DNA of 64,000 nt from JAEINY01 sp942490535 (lineage in GTDB: Bacteria; Bacteroidota; Bacteroidia; Bacteroidales; Marinilabiliaceae): the NCBI GenBank assembly GCA_942490535.1, contig CALNXQ010000005.1:930001-994000 (forward strand), in the 5' to 3' direction. Position 1 is the stretch's first letter. Each line of letters opens with the position of its first letter. Shown piece by piece: positions 51,714 to 61,038 of the stretch. The notes beneath the pieces are model-generated. The model saw only the letters and a list, made by a program, of their open reading frames with translations, had not been told where the DNA came from and did no database searches. The position numbers were made by a program, and so were the translations under genes.

Positions 51714-52810
51714 AAATAGGATTTATAGGAGATATTATTCTTTCAGATTCGGCAGTCGTTGATCGTAAGTTGATGGAGCGCTTGAATGAGAATGCTTTTA
51801 ATGTCGCTAATCTGGAAGCGCCATTTATCACGCCGGACATGAAACCGGCCAGAAATGCCGGACTTCATCAGTTGACAGAGAATGTGGATTTGTTGAAGCA
51901 ACTCAATGTAAAGGTCGTGTCGCTGGCAAATAATCACATGTGTGATTTTGGATCAGCAGGTTTACTGCATACAATGGATCACCTTCAAAAAAATGGGATT
52001 CACTATTTTGGAGCCGGCCGAAATCTGAAAGAGGCATTGCAGCCAGCCGAGTTGGTGGTTCAAAATCAACGATTCCGGTTTTATGGGGCCATGCAAACGT
52101 TTTTTCTGAAACGTCATTTTGCAACGAAAAAGTCTGCCGGCGTAGCTCCCTGGGAACCCGGCTATTTTAAACCCTCTGGCGAGGGTGTTACAAATGTCTT
52201 GTTTTTGCATTGGAATCAGGAATTTGAAGATTATCCCGAACCTGCCTCCAAGTACTTTGCGGAGTTGGCAACCGCACATTTTCAGTTGGTAATTGGATCA
52301 CATTCGCACTGTGTTCAAGGGATTCAAACTTATCAGAAAGGTAAAATCGTTTATAGCTTGGGGAATTTCATCTTACCTCATGCGCCATATTACAATACGT
52401 TTTTAAAGCCCTATCCCGAAAAAAGCTATGAGGGATTGGTATTTAACTGGTCACCCAATGGGGCAATTGCGGATACTGTGATGACTACTTTGATTGAGCC
52501 GAATGGAGCCGTAATAAAAGCCATTCAGGAAACCAAGGTGGATGCCAATAGTGCTCTATGCAAACTTTCTGAACCGCTCCAATGGAGCTATGCACAGTAT
52601 CTGGATTTCTACAGAATGAACAGAGCAGATAAGACCAGACCTGTCATGAGCCGACATAAATGGGTGAATAGTTTGCGCCTGAAGCTTTATATTCGGCTCA
52701 CGGTGCTATTTCATAAGGTCGAATTGTGGGGTGCCAATGTTTTGCAAAGGTTTGGTTTGAGAGTTTTGATTCGAAGGTTTTTATCAATTTTTATTAAACG
52801 GTACCAATAG
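51710..52810 (+). CDS. CapA-family metallophosphatase-like capsule protein
   Basis: A 366-residue CapA/PgsA-type protein of the calcineurin-like fold. FIGDIIL, NLEAPF, LANNHMCDFG and GSHSHCVQG plus YSLGNFI give the metal-binding motifs. CapA proteins take part in poly-gamma-glutamate or peptide-bearing capsule assembly. No signal peptide is obvious, but a basic, hydrophobic C-terminal tail (LRVLIRRFLSIFIKR) may associate with the membrane. Within this operon it follows the AsnB-like gene. Confidence 0.85.
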   Translation: MKIGFIGDIILSDSAVVDRKLMERLNENAFNVANLEAPFITPDMKPARNAGLHQLTENVDLLKQLNVKVVSLANNHMCDFGSAGLLHTMDHLQKNGIHYFGAGRNLKEALQPAELVVQNQRFRFYGAMQTFFLKRHFATKKSAGVAPWEPGYFKPSGEGVTNVLFLHWNQEFEDYPEPASKYFAELATAHFQLVIGSHSHCVQGIQTYQKGKIVYSLGNFILPHAPYYNTFLKPYPEKSYEGLVFNWSPNGAIADTVMTTLIEPNGAVIKAIQETKVDANSALCKLSEPLQWSYAQYLDFYRMNRADKTRPVMSRHKWVNSLRLKLYIRLTVLFHKVELWGANVLQRFGLRVLIRRFLSIFIKRYQ

Positions 52811-52812
52811 GC

Positions 52813-54312
52813 ATGTTTCATAAGTTCCGAGCAACAGCCAAGAATACAATTTTGTATAGCCTATCTAATTTTGCAGGAAAGCTATCTGGCGTTATTTTAT
52901 TGCCGCTATATACATCCAGTCTTTCGGCCGATTTATTTGGGTTGTTTGGCTTGTTTGAATTGGTGTATCAAGTCATACAGTCAGTGACCGGATTGGGGCT
53001 GAGAGGTGCTTTAATGCGCTGGTATTGGGATGACGCTTATAAAGGACAACAGAAGCAGATTTTCTTTACAGTCATAGCGACTTATTTCTTGATAAATGTG
53101 CTTGCTGCTTTGGGTTTGTATGCCGTTTTTGATTTATTGGCGGACTTTGTTTTTAAAGTGCATGTTGATATAAATCTACGCATCGTATTTATTGTTAGTA
53201 CTTTTATTCGTTTAATTGTGGATGTGCTTCTACTGTTGATGCGCATTCAACATAAAGCAATCAAGCACACAAATTATCAACTCATACAGATTTTTGTTTT
53301 TGTTGGGTGTACGGCTTTGTTTTTGCCCGTTATGAAGCTGGAGATAGCCGGTATCTTTTGGGCTTTCTTGATGTCTTATGGCTTCTTATTCATTTTGTTA
53401 ATCCCTTATTTAAAGTCAAATATTACCTGGCAGTTTCGGAAGGACTTGTTAAAAGAGATGATGGCCTTTGGGTTGCCATTGGCGCTTTCGAATATGGTGA
53501 ATTTGGTGCTGTCTATCAGTGATCGGTTCATTATCAATTTTTTCACTACGCTTCAAAATGTGGGAAACTATACATTGGCTTTTAAAATTTCAAATATCGT
53601 TCAGCTAATGGTGGTGAATGCCTTTATGAACTCCTATACCCATGTTTATTACAAAGGAATGAGTGATGAAGATAATGCGCAATTTTTCTCACGATCATTG
53701 ACTTACCTGGTGTTATTTCTTTCATTTATTAGTTTGGGGTTGGTTTTATTTATTGAAACGGTGGTAAAAGTGCTAACGCTTAATAATGCGGACTATCACG
53801 ATTCCATTCCGCTGATCCCTGTATTAACCCTTGGTCTTATATTTGGAGGAATACGGTCGATGTTAACATTGCCTTTGACCAAATTTAAACAAACAAAAAC
53901 CATCTCTATTATCTCTATTATCACCGGTGTTCTCAATATTGCATTGAACTTGTTGTTGGTACCATTTTGGAGCAGTATGGGGGCGGCGTTAAGCACGTTG
54001 GTCGTTCAGTTTATCTCGGCCATTGGGTTTTGGTATTTTGCCCGGCGCTTGGAGTCTAATCTTGGAAAAGCAAAAGTGATTATTTTAATTGTAGCTTTAA
54101 CTATGACAATAGGTGGATTTGGATACATAGATGTGAGTGAGGTATTTATAATTGAGTTTTTGTACAAGGTTTTGCTCTTGGTTTTATGGGTGGTAGCATT
54201 GTTTATTTTGCCAATTTTTGATGAGATTGAAATTATAAGAATGCAGCAGGGTTGGAAAAAGTGGAGTCAACTTTCTAAAATTTCAGACAACTTTAAAAGC
54301 TTAAAAGAATAG
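52813..54312 (+). CDS. Wzx-like flippase of the polysaccharide operon
   Basis: A 499-residue MOP-superfamily membrane protein with about 14 helices. The N-terminus NTILYSLSNFAGKLSGVILL is diagnostic of polysaccharide flippases. It should export the lipid-linked unit made by this operon. Start two bases after capA, and the next gene follows after 2 bases. Confidence 0.88.
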   Translation: MFHKFRATAKNTILYSLSNFAGKLSGVILLPLYTSSLSADLFGLFGLFELVYQVIQSVTGLGLRGALMRWYWDDAYKGQQKQIFFTVIATYFLINVLAALGLYAVFDLLADFVFKVHVDINLRIVFIVSTFIRLIVDVLLLLMRIQHKAIKHTNYQLIQIFVFVGCTALFLPVMKLEIAGIFWAFLMSYGFLFILLIPYLKSNITWQFRKDLLKEMMAFGLPLALSNMVNLVLSISDRFIINFFTTLQNVGNYTLAFKISNIVQLMVVNAFMNSYTHVYYKGMSDEDNAQFFSRSLTYLVLFLSFISLGLVLFIETVVKVLTLNNADYHDSIPLIPVLTLGLIFGGIRSMLTLPLTKFKQTKTISIISIITGVLNIALNLLLVPFWSSMGAALSTLVVQFISAIGFWYFARRLESNLGKAKVIILIVALTMTIGGFGYIDVSEVFIIEFLYKVLLLVLWVVALFILPIFDEIEIIRMQQGWKKWSQLSKISDNFKSLKE

Positions 54313-54314
54313 AG

Positions 54315-55721
54315 ATGAAAGGTTTTTTGACAAAAAATCAAATTGAGTATGTGATGTTTCATCTTAAGCAACACTTTGTAGCGGAGGAAGTGCTTCAGGA
54401 TCGACTTGTTTTTGTGTCGGATAATAGTGCGGAACTAAAGGATCAGAAGAGCATTTTTTTTTATCTGTCAAATAAAGACTTAGATGAAATAGTATATTTG
54501 GATTATCAGCATGAAAATCTACCTGTTCTTTTTCCTGCGATTGATAAAAAGGAGTGGTGTGAATATCAGGATGGATCGTTGCTGTTTCATCACGATTTGA
54601 TAAAATCAGCTTTTTATTTGTTGAGTGGATATCAGGAAAACCAACCTCAGGCTACCGATGAAATGGGGCGGTTTAAATATGAAGTATCAATTCAGAAGAA
54701 GCTCGGTATAGTCACTAAACCAATTGTTAATTACTATTTTGAAATCATTCTGGATGGGTTAGAGGCTTATTGTCAATATCACCAAATTCAATTCAAACGA
54801 AAGCGTTTGTTTGATTCTTATGGTTTCATGCTAACACATGATGTGGATCGCGTGGATTATTACCATTGGCGGGAAACAGCCTATCGCTTCATGCAGCTTT
54901 TGGGATTGAAGAAGGCCCACTATCCGCGCAAGAGGTTGGTAAGAGCTGCTTTTAATTCTATTTTTCCTACTCTTTTTGATGGTTTTAAGCGGGATCCCTG
55001 GTGGAATTTTGATTCGCTACGAAAACAAGAGTCCCAATTAGGATTATTATCCACCTGGTATTTTCTCAATAGAGATGGTTCACCACATGATGCAAAATAT
55101 GGGTTTACAGAAAAACGCATCCAACACCTAATCGATTTTCTTCACAAGGAACATTGTGAAATAGGATTGCATGGGTCGATAAAAACGGCTGTGGATTCCG
55201 CCCAAATGCAAGTGGCCTATAATCAGTTACAGAAAGTTTGTGCGACGAAAATCAGAGGTGCCCGACAGCATTTTTTAAAGTTGAAATATCCGGACACACT
55301 CAAGGTTCAGCAAGAAGCTGGTCTGGAATATGACACAACATTGGGTTTTGCCGAGCATGAAGGATTTCGAAATAGTTATTGTTATCCTTTTAAACCGTTT
55401 GATTATACTACTGATACCATGTTGGATATATGGGAGTTTCCACTGGCAATGATGGATACAACTCTGTTTGGATATCGTAAATTGACGTATGTGCAGATGC
55501 TAGAATCCATGGAAAATTTAATCAGTGAAATCACAAAGTTTGGCGGACTGTTTGTTTTACTTTGGCACAATTGCAATTTTGATGAGTATCAATATCCAGG
55601 GATTAATAAATTCTATAAAAATATATTAGAGCTAATTCATTCAACCCAATTTGATTCCGTAACAGGCAGCGGTGTTTTGGATAGGTTAAATAACACTGAT
55701 GAGTTAATTTACCTTAAGTAA
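54315..55721 (+). CDS. Polysaccharide deacetylase-like protein
   Basis: A 468-residue protein with an N-terminal domain of unknown fold (about residues 1-165) and a NodB-like deacetylase domain. MLTHDVDRVDYYHW gives the metal aspartates (HDVD) and EIGLHGSIKTA the histidine motif. RGARQHFLKLKYPDT is the conserved arginine region. It may remove acetyl groups from the amino sugar of the surface glycan, complementing the AAC(3)-like acetyltransferase at the operon start. Its 3' end overlaps the convergent glycosyltransferase gene by 18 bases. Confidence 0.83.
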   Translation: MKGFLTKNQIEYVMFHLKQHFVAEEVLQDRLVFVSDNSAELKDQKSIFFYLSNKDLDEIVYLDYQHENLPVLFPAIDKKEWCEYQDGSLLFHHDLIKSAFYLLSGYQENQPQATDEMGRFKYEVSIQKKLGIVTKPIVNYYFEIILDGLEAYCQYHQIQFKRKRLFDSYGFMLTHDVDRVDYYHWRETAYRFMQLLGLKKAHYPRKRLVRAAFNSIFPTLFDGFKRDPWWNFDSLRKQESQLGLLSTWYFLNRDGSPHDAKYGFTEKRIQHLIDFLHKEHCEIGLHGSIKTAVDSAQMQVAYNQLQKVCATKIRGARQHFLKLKYPDTLKVQQEAGLEYDTTLGFAEHEGFRNSYCYPFKPFDYTTDTMLDIWEFPLAMMDTTLFGYRKLTYVQMLESMENLISEITKFGGLFVLLWHNCNFDEYQYPGINKFYKNILELIHSTQFDSVTGSGVLDRLNNTDELIYLK

Positions 55722-56936
55722 TTGTTTTATTTTGGCATCAATCGTTTGGGCTCTGGATGTAAAATTGTGTTGGCGTAATGTACGTAGCTGACCTTTTTGC
55801 GCAATCGCCTTGAGTTCTTTGGGGCTGTTTAATAACCAGTTAATTTTCTCTTTGGCTTCGTCAAACGATTTGTAAGTCACGATTTCATCATTGGGTTCGA
55901 AATAGTCTGTAATATCCGGTTTCCAATCGGTCAGCAGGCAGGTGCCCATGCCCGTTACCTCATACATGCGCATGTTGGCGGCAAAGTTGGCGGCGATATC
56001 CCCATGGATATTAAAGGCGATCTTTGAATTGGCTATTTCCTGAAACATATCCCGGCCAAAAACAGGTTGTTTTATTCGGGCAGATAATGCCTTTGATACT
56101 CTTGATGCCCGTGGGAAGAATTCCAGTTTACTCACTTTGTTGAAACCTTCAATTTTTCGATTGAGGATGTTCAATCCACTGTTTTTAAAGAGCTGGCTGG
56201 CCAGGTAGGCCGTTTGACGAATCAACAAGCCTTTTGATGAATTCTGGTTTAAGTTAATCATTAAGTTGATGTCAATATTCTGCTGAATAAGAGACTCTAA
56301 AAACTGAATGCGTTCAGTGTGGAATTGTTGATCCAAAATGATTGAACCGGTAAAAAGAAAGTCAGGGGTTGCTGGCCCAGAGATATCGACTTCATTTAAC
56401 AGACGACTGTCAAACGCATGCGGAATCACGAGACACTCCGGTAGGCCATTCGTTTCCAGTAATTCTTTAAAATAGGGTGCACAGACGGTTATTAAATCAA
56501 AAGCTTTAAATGAACTATAATATTGGGGCGAGATTGGGGAGCAGCAATTACCGATGACCAACCGGATGGATGGGACTTGTTTCCTTAATAGCTCAATGTA
56601 CTCACCATTGAATGAATAACTGTCCTGCATCCAGACGACATCTGGTTGTAATTTTTTTAATTGTTGAATGACAATTTCCATTTCTGTCCCGGCCTTCTCG
56701 TCTTTCTCTTCGCACCAGCGTTTTTGAAGCGGTTGGGCATTCGCCACAATTTCATGGGCTTCATAACCCAATTGCGAAAAAGCTTCGGCATACGCATCTG
56801 ACCAGGCAAACCGTTGTTTCATCAGGTGTTCATGTTGTTCAGAATAGGACTGATCCCTGATTTCAGGATGCTTGTCGTAGTAGTAGGATAAAAAGTCTTT
56901 ATAATAGGATGTTATTTTAACAAGTTTCAAGGACAT
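55704..56936 (-). CDS. CgeB-like glycosyltransferase
   Basis: A 410-residue GT-B-type protein resembling spore-maturation protein CgeB. The C-terminal donor domain reads MRMYEVTGMGTCLLTDWKPD followed by VTYKSFDEAKEKINWLL, the usual form of the Glyco_trans_1_2 domain. It is convergent with the deacetylase gene but belongs to the same functional neighbourhood. The sugar is unknown. Confidence 0.82.
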   Translation of the reverse strand: MSLKLVKITSYYKDFLSYYYDKHPEIRDQSYSEQHEHLMKQRFAWSDAYAEAFSQLGYEAHEIVANAQPLQKRWCEEKDEKAGTEMEIVIQQLKKLQPDVVWMQDSYSFNGEYIELLRKQVPSIRLVIGNCCSPISPQYYSSFKAFDLITVCAPYFKELLETNGLPECLVIPHAFDSRLLNEVDISGPATPDFLFTGSIILDQQFHTERIQFLESLIQQNIDINLMINLNQNSSKGLLIRQTAYLASQLFKNSGLNILNRKIEGFNKVSKLEFFPRASRVSKALSARIKQPVFGRDMFQEIANSKIAFNIHGDIAANFAANMRMYEVTGMGTCLLTDWKPDITDYFEPNDEIVTYKSFDEAKEKINWLLNSPKELKAIAQKGQLRTLRQHNFTSRAQTIDAKIKQLLKVN

Positions 56937-57068
56937 GATTTTATGTTTGTCATTTTAATCCCTTCAAAAATGCAAATAATATTGAAGAACTAATTCGATT
57001 ATTCTACGGAACAGGCCTTCCGCTTGTTAATTTTTGTTAATTCGAAGATTAATTTGCATCTTTCTCCG

Positions 57069-57096
57069 TTGATCCATTGGGCATTTTATATTTTTG
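57069..57096 (+). promoter_or_regulatory. ftsX operon promoter (TTG-N17-TATTTTTG)
   Basis: TTG at 57069-57071 and TATTTTTG at 57089-57096 are 17 bases apart, a good match for the Bacteroidota promoter. The ftsX ATG lies 15 bases further. Confidence 0.7.
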
Positions 57097-57111
57097 CAGT
57101 AATTCAGGTAT

Positions 57112-57990
57112 ATGACGAATTCGAAACAAACAACGAGCGGTAAAAAGCTTCGAAGCTCCTACATCACTACAACCATCAGCATCGCTTTGGTGCTTTTTCT
57201 ATTGGGGATTATTGGGCTGTTGTCACTGAATGCACAGCGGCTTTCGACCTATGTCAAGGAAAATATTGGGTTTACCATTTTAATCAAGGATAATGCCCGC
57301 GAAGCTGAAGTGAAGCGTTTGGAAAAATTGCTGTCTACTTCTCCTTTTATCAAGCAAACTGAATATGTGGATAAGGATCGGGCAGCAGAAGAATTGAAGC
57401 AAGAGTTAGGTGAGGATTTTGTTGATTTCTTGGGATACAACCCATTGCTGTCTTCTATTGATGTGAAAGTTTTTGCGGCATATGCCAATCCGGATAGCAT
57501 CGCTAAAGTGGAAGCGGTGATCATGGAATTTCCGCAAGTGAAAGAAGTGCTTTACCAAAAAAACCTCATTCACCTGGTGCATCAGAATGTACGACGTATT
57601 TCCTTGGTATTGGCAGCCTTTGCGGTCATGCTTTTGTTGATTGCAGTGGCACTGATCAATAATACCATCCGGTTATCGGTCTATTCCAAACGCTTTTTAA
57701 TCCGGACCATGCAATTGGTAGGAGCTAATAAAGGGTTTATTCGTAAACCTTTTCTTTTAACAGGAATTGTACATGGTTTTGTGGGCGCTGTATTGGCCAT
57801 CGTGTTATTGGCTGTGCTCATCTATTTTACCAGTAAAGAATTAGCTGGTGTGATCGGGTTTCAGAACATGGATTTGTTATTAGTGCTGTTTGCCCTGGTG
57901 ATTGTATGTGGCATGTTTATCACCTTTCTATCCACTTTTTTTGCAGTGAACAAATACTTGAATTTACGTACCGACGATTTATATTTCTAA
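57112..57990 (+). CDS. ftsX: Cell division protein FtsX
   Basis: A 292-residue inner-membrane protein. One N-terminal helix (about residues 18-40) and three C-terminal helices surround a periplasmic domain, the FtsX form of the MacB/FtsX permease family. With the ATPase FtsE it controls periplasmic murein hydrolase activators such as EnvC. ftsE is not adjacent, but an EnvC-like protein is encoded at 6.2 kb, so the two may meet functionally. It heads the ftsX-DUF3098-uppP-truB-queA operon. Confidence 0.93.
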   Translation: MTNSKQTTSGKKLRSSYITTTISIALVLFLLGIIGLLSLNAQRLSTYVKENIGFTILIKDNAREAEVKRLEKLLSTSPFIKQTEYVDKDRAAEELKQELGEDFVDFLGYNPLLSSIDVKVFAAYANPDSIAKVEAVIMEFPQVKEVLYQKNLIHLVHQNVRRISLVLAAFAVMLLLIAVALINNTIRLSVYSKRFLIRTMQLVGANKGFIRKPFLLTGIVHGFVGAVLAIVLLAVLIYFTSKELAGVIGFQNMDLLLVLFALVIVCGMFITFLSTFFAVNKYLNLRTDDLYF

Positions 57991-58003
57991 TAAATAATTT
58001 GAT

Positions 58004-58255
58004 ATGGCTAAAAAGGAGACTGATCAAAAGTTTCAATTTGCTTTAGGAAAAGAGAACTATGTTTTACTCGCAATAGGATTCGCAATTATCATTCTGGGTT
58101 TTATATTAATGATTGGCGGACGCAGTGAAGATCCAAATGTGTTTAATGAAGAGATCTTTAGTTTTCGGCGCATTACTTTGGCGCCAATTATTGTTTTGTT
58201 TGGATTTCTGTTTGAGATTTTCGCCATTATGAAAAAACCCAAATCGGATAATTAA
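58004..58255 (+). CDS. DUF3098 small membrane protein
   Basis: An 83-residue protein with two hydrophobic helices (about 22-40 and 58-75). It matches the DUF3098 family found in Bacteroidota between ftsX and uppP. Function unknown; a role in division or undecaprenyl lipid recycling is only suggested by the neighbours. Confidence 0.85.
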   Translation: MAKKETDQKFQFALGKENYVLLAIGFAIIILGFILMIGGRSEDPNVFNEEIFSFRRITLAPIIVLFGFLFEIFAIMKKPKSDN

Positions 58256-58271
58256 TTTTTTGTCCTGAGTT

Positions 58272-59069
58272 ATGAATATATTAGAAGCTTTAATCCTTGG
58301 AATTATCCAGGGGTTAACGGAGTTTTTGCCCGTTAGTAGCAGTGGGCATCTGGAGATAGGAAAGCAACTTTTGGGTGTTACAGCCACCGATAATCTGACT
58401 TTTACGGTGGTGGTTCATGGGGCAACAGTCATGAGTACGATAGTTGTTTTTCGGAAGACCTTGTGGAAACTGATAGCTGGTTTGTTTGCCTTTAAATGGA
58501 ATGAAGAGACCCAATATATAGCGAAAATTGCCTTTTCGATGGTGCCCATTGCCATTGTGGGGTTTATGTTTAAAGACCAGGTAGAAGCCATTTTTAATTC
58601 ACCTTTCATTTTAATGATTGTTGGTGGTTGTTTGATATTCACGGCTTTACTGTTGGGATTTACCTACTATAAAAAGGCAGGAGATAAAGATATTTCCTTT
58701 GGTCATGCTTTGATTATAGGAGTGGCTCAAACAATTGCGGTGTTGCCAGGCGTATCCCGTTCGGGATCAACAATCGCCACAGCCTTATTGCTGGGGAATA
58801 AGCGGGAAGAGGCAGCCAAGTTTTCATTTTTAATGGTATTGGTGCCCATTTTAGGGGAAAATGTATTGAGCCTCTTGAAGGCGGATTATTCACAGGCTAC
58901 AACGGTCTCTGCCTGGCCTTTGGTTGTCGGCTTTATAGCTGCTTTTGGTGCTGGTTTATTAGCTTGTCAGTGGATGATCAACATTGTTAAGCAAGGTAAA
59001 TTAATTTGGTTTGCCATTTATTGTGCCATTGTTGGATTGGTGGCATTCACAGGAAGTGTGTTTTTTTAA
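58272..59069 (+). CDS. uppP: Undecaprenyl-diphosphatase
   Basis: A 265-residue BacA/UppP membrane phosphatase that recycles the carrier lipid for peptidoglycan and surface glycans. The active-site motifs are intact: QGLTEFLPVSSSGHLEI (with the catalytic glutamate) and GVSRSGSTIATALLLG. About eight transmembrane helices are present. Its product is needed by both flippase systems in this window. Start 16 bases after the DUF3098 gene. Confidence 0.96.
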   Translation: MNILEALILGIIQGLTEFLPVSSSGHLEIGKQLLGVTATDNLTFTVVVHGATVMSTIVVFRKTLWKLIAGLFAFKWNEETQYIAKIAFSMVPIAIVGFMFKDQVEAIFNSPFILMIVGGCLIFTALLLGFTYYKKAGDKDISFGHALIIGVAQTIAVLPGVSRSGSTIATALLLGNKREEAAKFSFLMVLVPILGENVLSLLKADYSQATTVSAWPLVVGFIAAFGAGLLACQWMINIVKQGKLIWFAIYCAIVGLVAFTGSVFF

Positions 59070-59082
59070 TTGAGATAGAAGC

Positions 59083-59805
59083 GTGGAGCAGTTGATAGAA
59101 GAGGTAGCTGAGAAGTATAAAGCAGGCCAGGTATTGTTGATTAATAAACCCCTCGAATGGACATCCTTTGATGTGGTCAATAAAATTAGGTACTCGCTTA
59201 AGAAGTATCTGGGCATTAAAAAAATTAAAGTGGGCCATGCCGGAACATTGGATCCCTTAGCCACCGGCTTGGTGATTGTGTGTACCGGAAAAGCAACCAA
59301 AGAAATAGATCAATACCTGGGGCAGCAGAAAAGATATGTGGCTTCGGTGAGATTGGGAGCGACGACACCTACCTTAGATATGGAATCTGAACCCGATGAA
59401 GTGTTTCCTTGGGAACATATCACCAATGAACGTTTAGATGGAACCATTCAATCTTTTCAAGGAGATATAGAACAGATACCACCTGTATTTTCAGCCTTGA
59501 AGATAAATGGGCGAAAGGCTTATGAGATGGCGCGAAAAGGGTTGGAGGTGAAAATGCAACCGCGACAGGTGACCATTCATAGTATGGAAGTGTTGGAATC
59601 AGCTTTACCGGATTTTAAAGTAGATGTGACTTGCAGTAAGGGGACATACATTCGGTCATTGGCGCGTGATTTAGGAACCGCCATGGATTCTGGTGCTTTT
59701 TTAACCGGTTTGGTGCGCACTGAAATAGGTGATTTTAAACTGGATATGGCCCAATCTATAGAAACATTTGAAAAAAAGTTGATTGATCTTGCAACAAATG
59801 AGTAA
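59083..59805 (+). CDS. truB: tRNA pseudouridine(55) synthase TruB
   Basis: A 240-residue TruB isomerising U55 of the T-loop. The catalytic aspartate lies in HAGTLDPLATGL. KINGRKAYEMAR and GTYIRSLARDLG are the other conserved motifs. The start is GTG, 13 bases after uppP. It lacks the C-terminal PUA domain of longer homologues. Confidence 0.95.
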   Translation: MEQLIEEVAEKYKAGQVLLINKPLEWTSFDVVNKIRYSLKKYLGIKKIKVGHAGTLDPLATGLVIVCTGKATKEIDQYLGQQKRYVASVRLGATTPTLDMESEPDEVFPWEHITNERLDGTIQSFQGDIEQIPPVFSALKINGRKAYEMARKGLEVKMQPRQVTIHSMEVLESALPDFKVDVTCSKGTYIRSLARDLGTAMDSGAFLTGLVRTEIGDFKLDMAQSIETFEKKLIDLATNE

Positions 59806-59872
59806 CCCTTCCGTATAAGGTAGGCCAATGTCGACAATAAATAATTCATTAACAGGATAAAAACAAAATTAT

Positions 59873-60922
59873 ATGAAGTTATCCAAGTTTAAATATAAAC
59901 TACCGGAAGAGCTAATTGCCTTACATCCCGCTCAAAATCGTGATGAATCAAGGATGATGGTGTTGCATCGTGATACCAAGAAGATTGAGCATAAGGTTTT
60001 TAAAGATCTCATTGATTATTTTGACAATGAGGATGTAATGGTTTTTAATAACACTAAAGTTTTTCCAGCCAGGTTATATGGTAACAAGGAAAAAACAGGG
60101 GCCGAAATTGAGGTGTTTTTATTGCGTGAGTTGAACCGCGAACAACGTTTATGGGATGTATTGGTAGATCCAGCCAGGAAAATCCGGATAGGAAATAAAC
60201 TGTATTTTGGCGAGGATGATTTATTGGTAGCTGAAGTTATTGATAACACTACTTCCAGAGGGCGTACCCTGCGCTTTTTGTACGATGGGTCTTATGAAGA
60301 ATTCAAAAGTACATTATATGGGCTAGGTGAAACACCACTTCCAAAGTTCATTAACCGCGAGGTAACTGCTGAGGACCGCGAGCGATATCAGACCATTTTT
60401 GCCAAGGAAGAAGGTGCGGTTGCAGCGCCTACTGCTGGAATGCATTTTAGTCGTGAGTTAATGAAGCGTTTGGAGATCAAAGGGGTGGATTTTTCAGAAA
60501 TTACCTTACATGTGGGCTTAGGTAACTTCCGGACCGTTGATGTGGAAGATTTAACCAAACATAAGATGGATTCAGAGCAAATTTTCATTACAGAAAAAGC
60601 AACGGAAATCATCAATAGCGGTAAGGATAAGAAGAAACGTGTGTGCGCTGTCGGTACAACCGTGATGCGCACGCTGGAAAGTTCAGTTTCGACATACGGA
60701 CATGTGAAACCATTTGAAGGGTGGACCAACAAATTTATCTTCCCGCCCCACGAATTTCAAGTGGCTAATGCCATGGTTACTAACTTTCATTTACCGCTCT
60801 CCACATTAATGATGATGGTAGCGGCATTTGCCGGGTATGACTTTCTGATGGACGCTTATAAAGTAGCTGTAAAGGAGAAATATCGTTTTGGTACTTATGG
60901 GGATGCCATGTTGATTATCTAA
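59873..60922 (+). CDS. queA: tRNA preQ1(34) S-adenosylmethionine ribosyltransferase QueA
   Basis: A 349-residue enzyme transferring and isomerising the ribosyl group of S-adenosylmethionine to preQ1 in tRNA to form epoxyqueuosine. Conserved segments are LIALHPAQNRDESRMMVL, FNNTKVFPARL, EEGAVAAPTAGMHFS and LHVGLGNFRTVD. It ends the ftsX operon and is followed by a terminator. With queD at 19 kb it indicates a working queuosine pathway. Confidence 0.96.
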   Translation: MKLSKFKYKLPEELIALHPAQNRDESRMMVLHRDTKKIEHKVFKDLIDYFDNEDVMVFNNTKVFPARLYGNKEKTGAEIEVFLLRELNREQRLWDVLVDPARKIRIGNKLYFGEDDLLVAEVIDNTTSRGRTLRFLYDGSYEEFKSTLYGLGETPLPKFINREVTAEDRERYQTIFAKEEGAVAAPTAGMHFSRELMKRLEIKGVDFSEITLHVGLGNFRTVDVEDLTKHKMDSEQIFITEKATEIINSGKDKKKRVCAVGTTVMRTLESSVSTYGHVKPFEGWTNKFIFPPHEFQVANAMVTNFHLPLSTLMMMVAAFAGYDFLMDAYKVAVKEKYRFGTYGDAMLII

Positions 60923-60945
60923 AAATAGACGACTATCATTGATAT

Positions 60946-60978
60946 AAGCTGATTCGAATGAATCAGCTTTTTTTTTTG
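60946..60978 (+). terminator. Terminator of the ftsX-queA operon
   Basis: Ten-base perfect arms AAGCTGATTC and GAATCAGCTT around loop GAAT, followed by ten T. Confidence 0.92.
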
Positions 60979-61038
60979 CTTTCACTTTATCCTTCTTTTT
61001 TTGTACCTTGTAGTTATCACGTTATTGGAGGAAAATCT

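Noticed and set aside
57010..57035. AACAGGC/GCTTGTT hairpin as a terminator
   Set aside because: The stem is only seven bases with a wobble and it lies upstream of ftsX on the plus strand with no plus-strand gene ending there.
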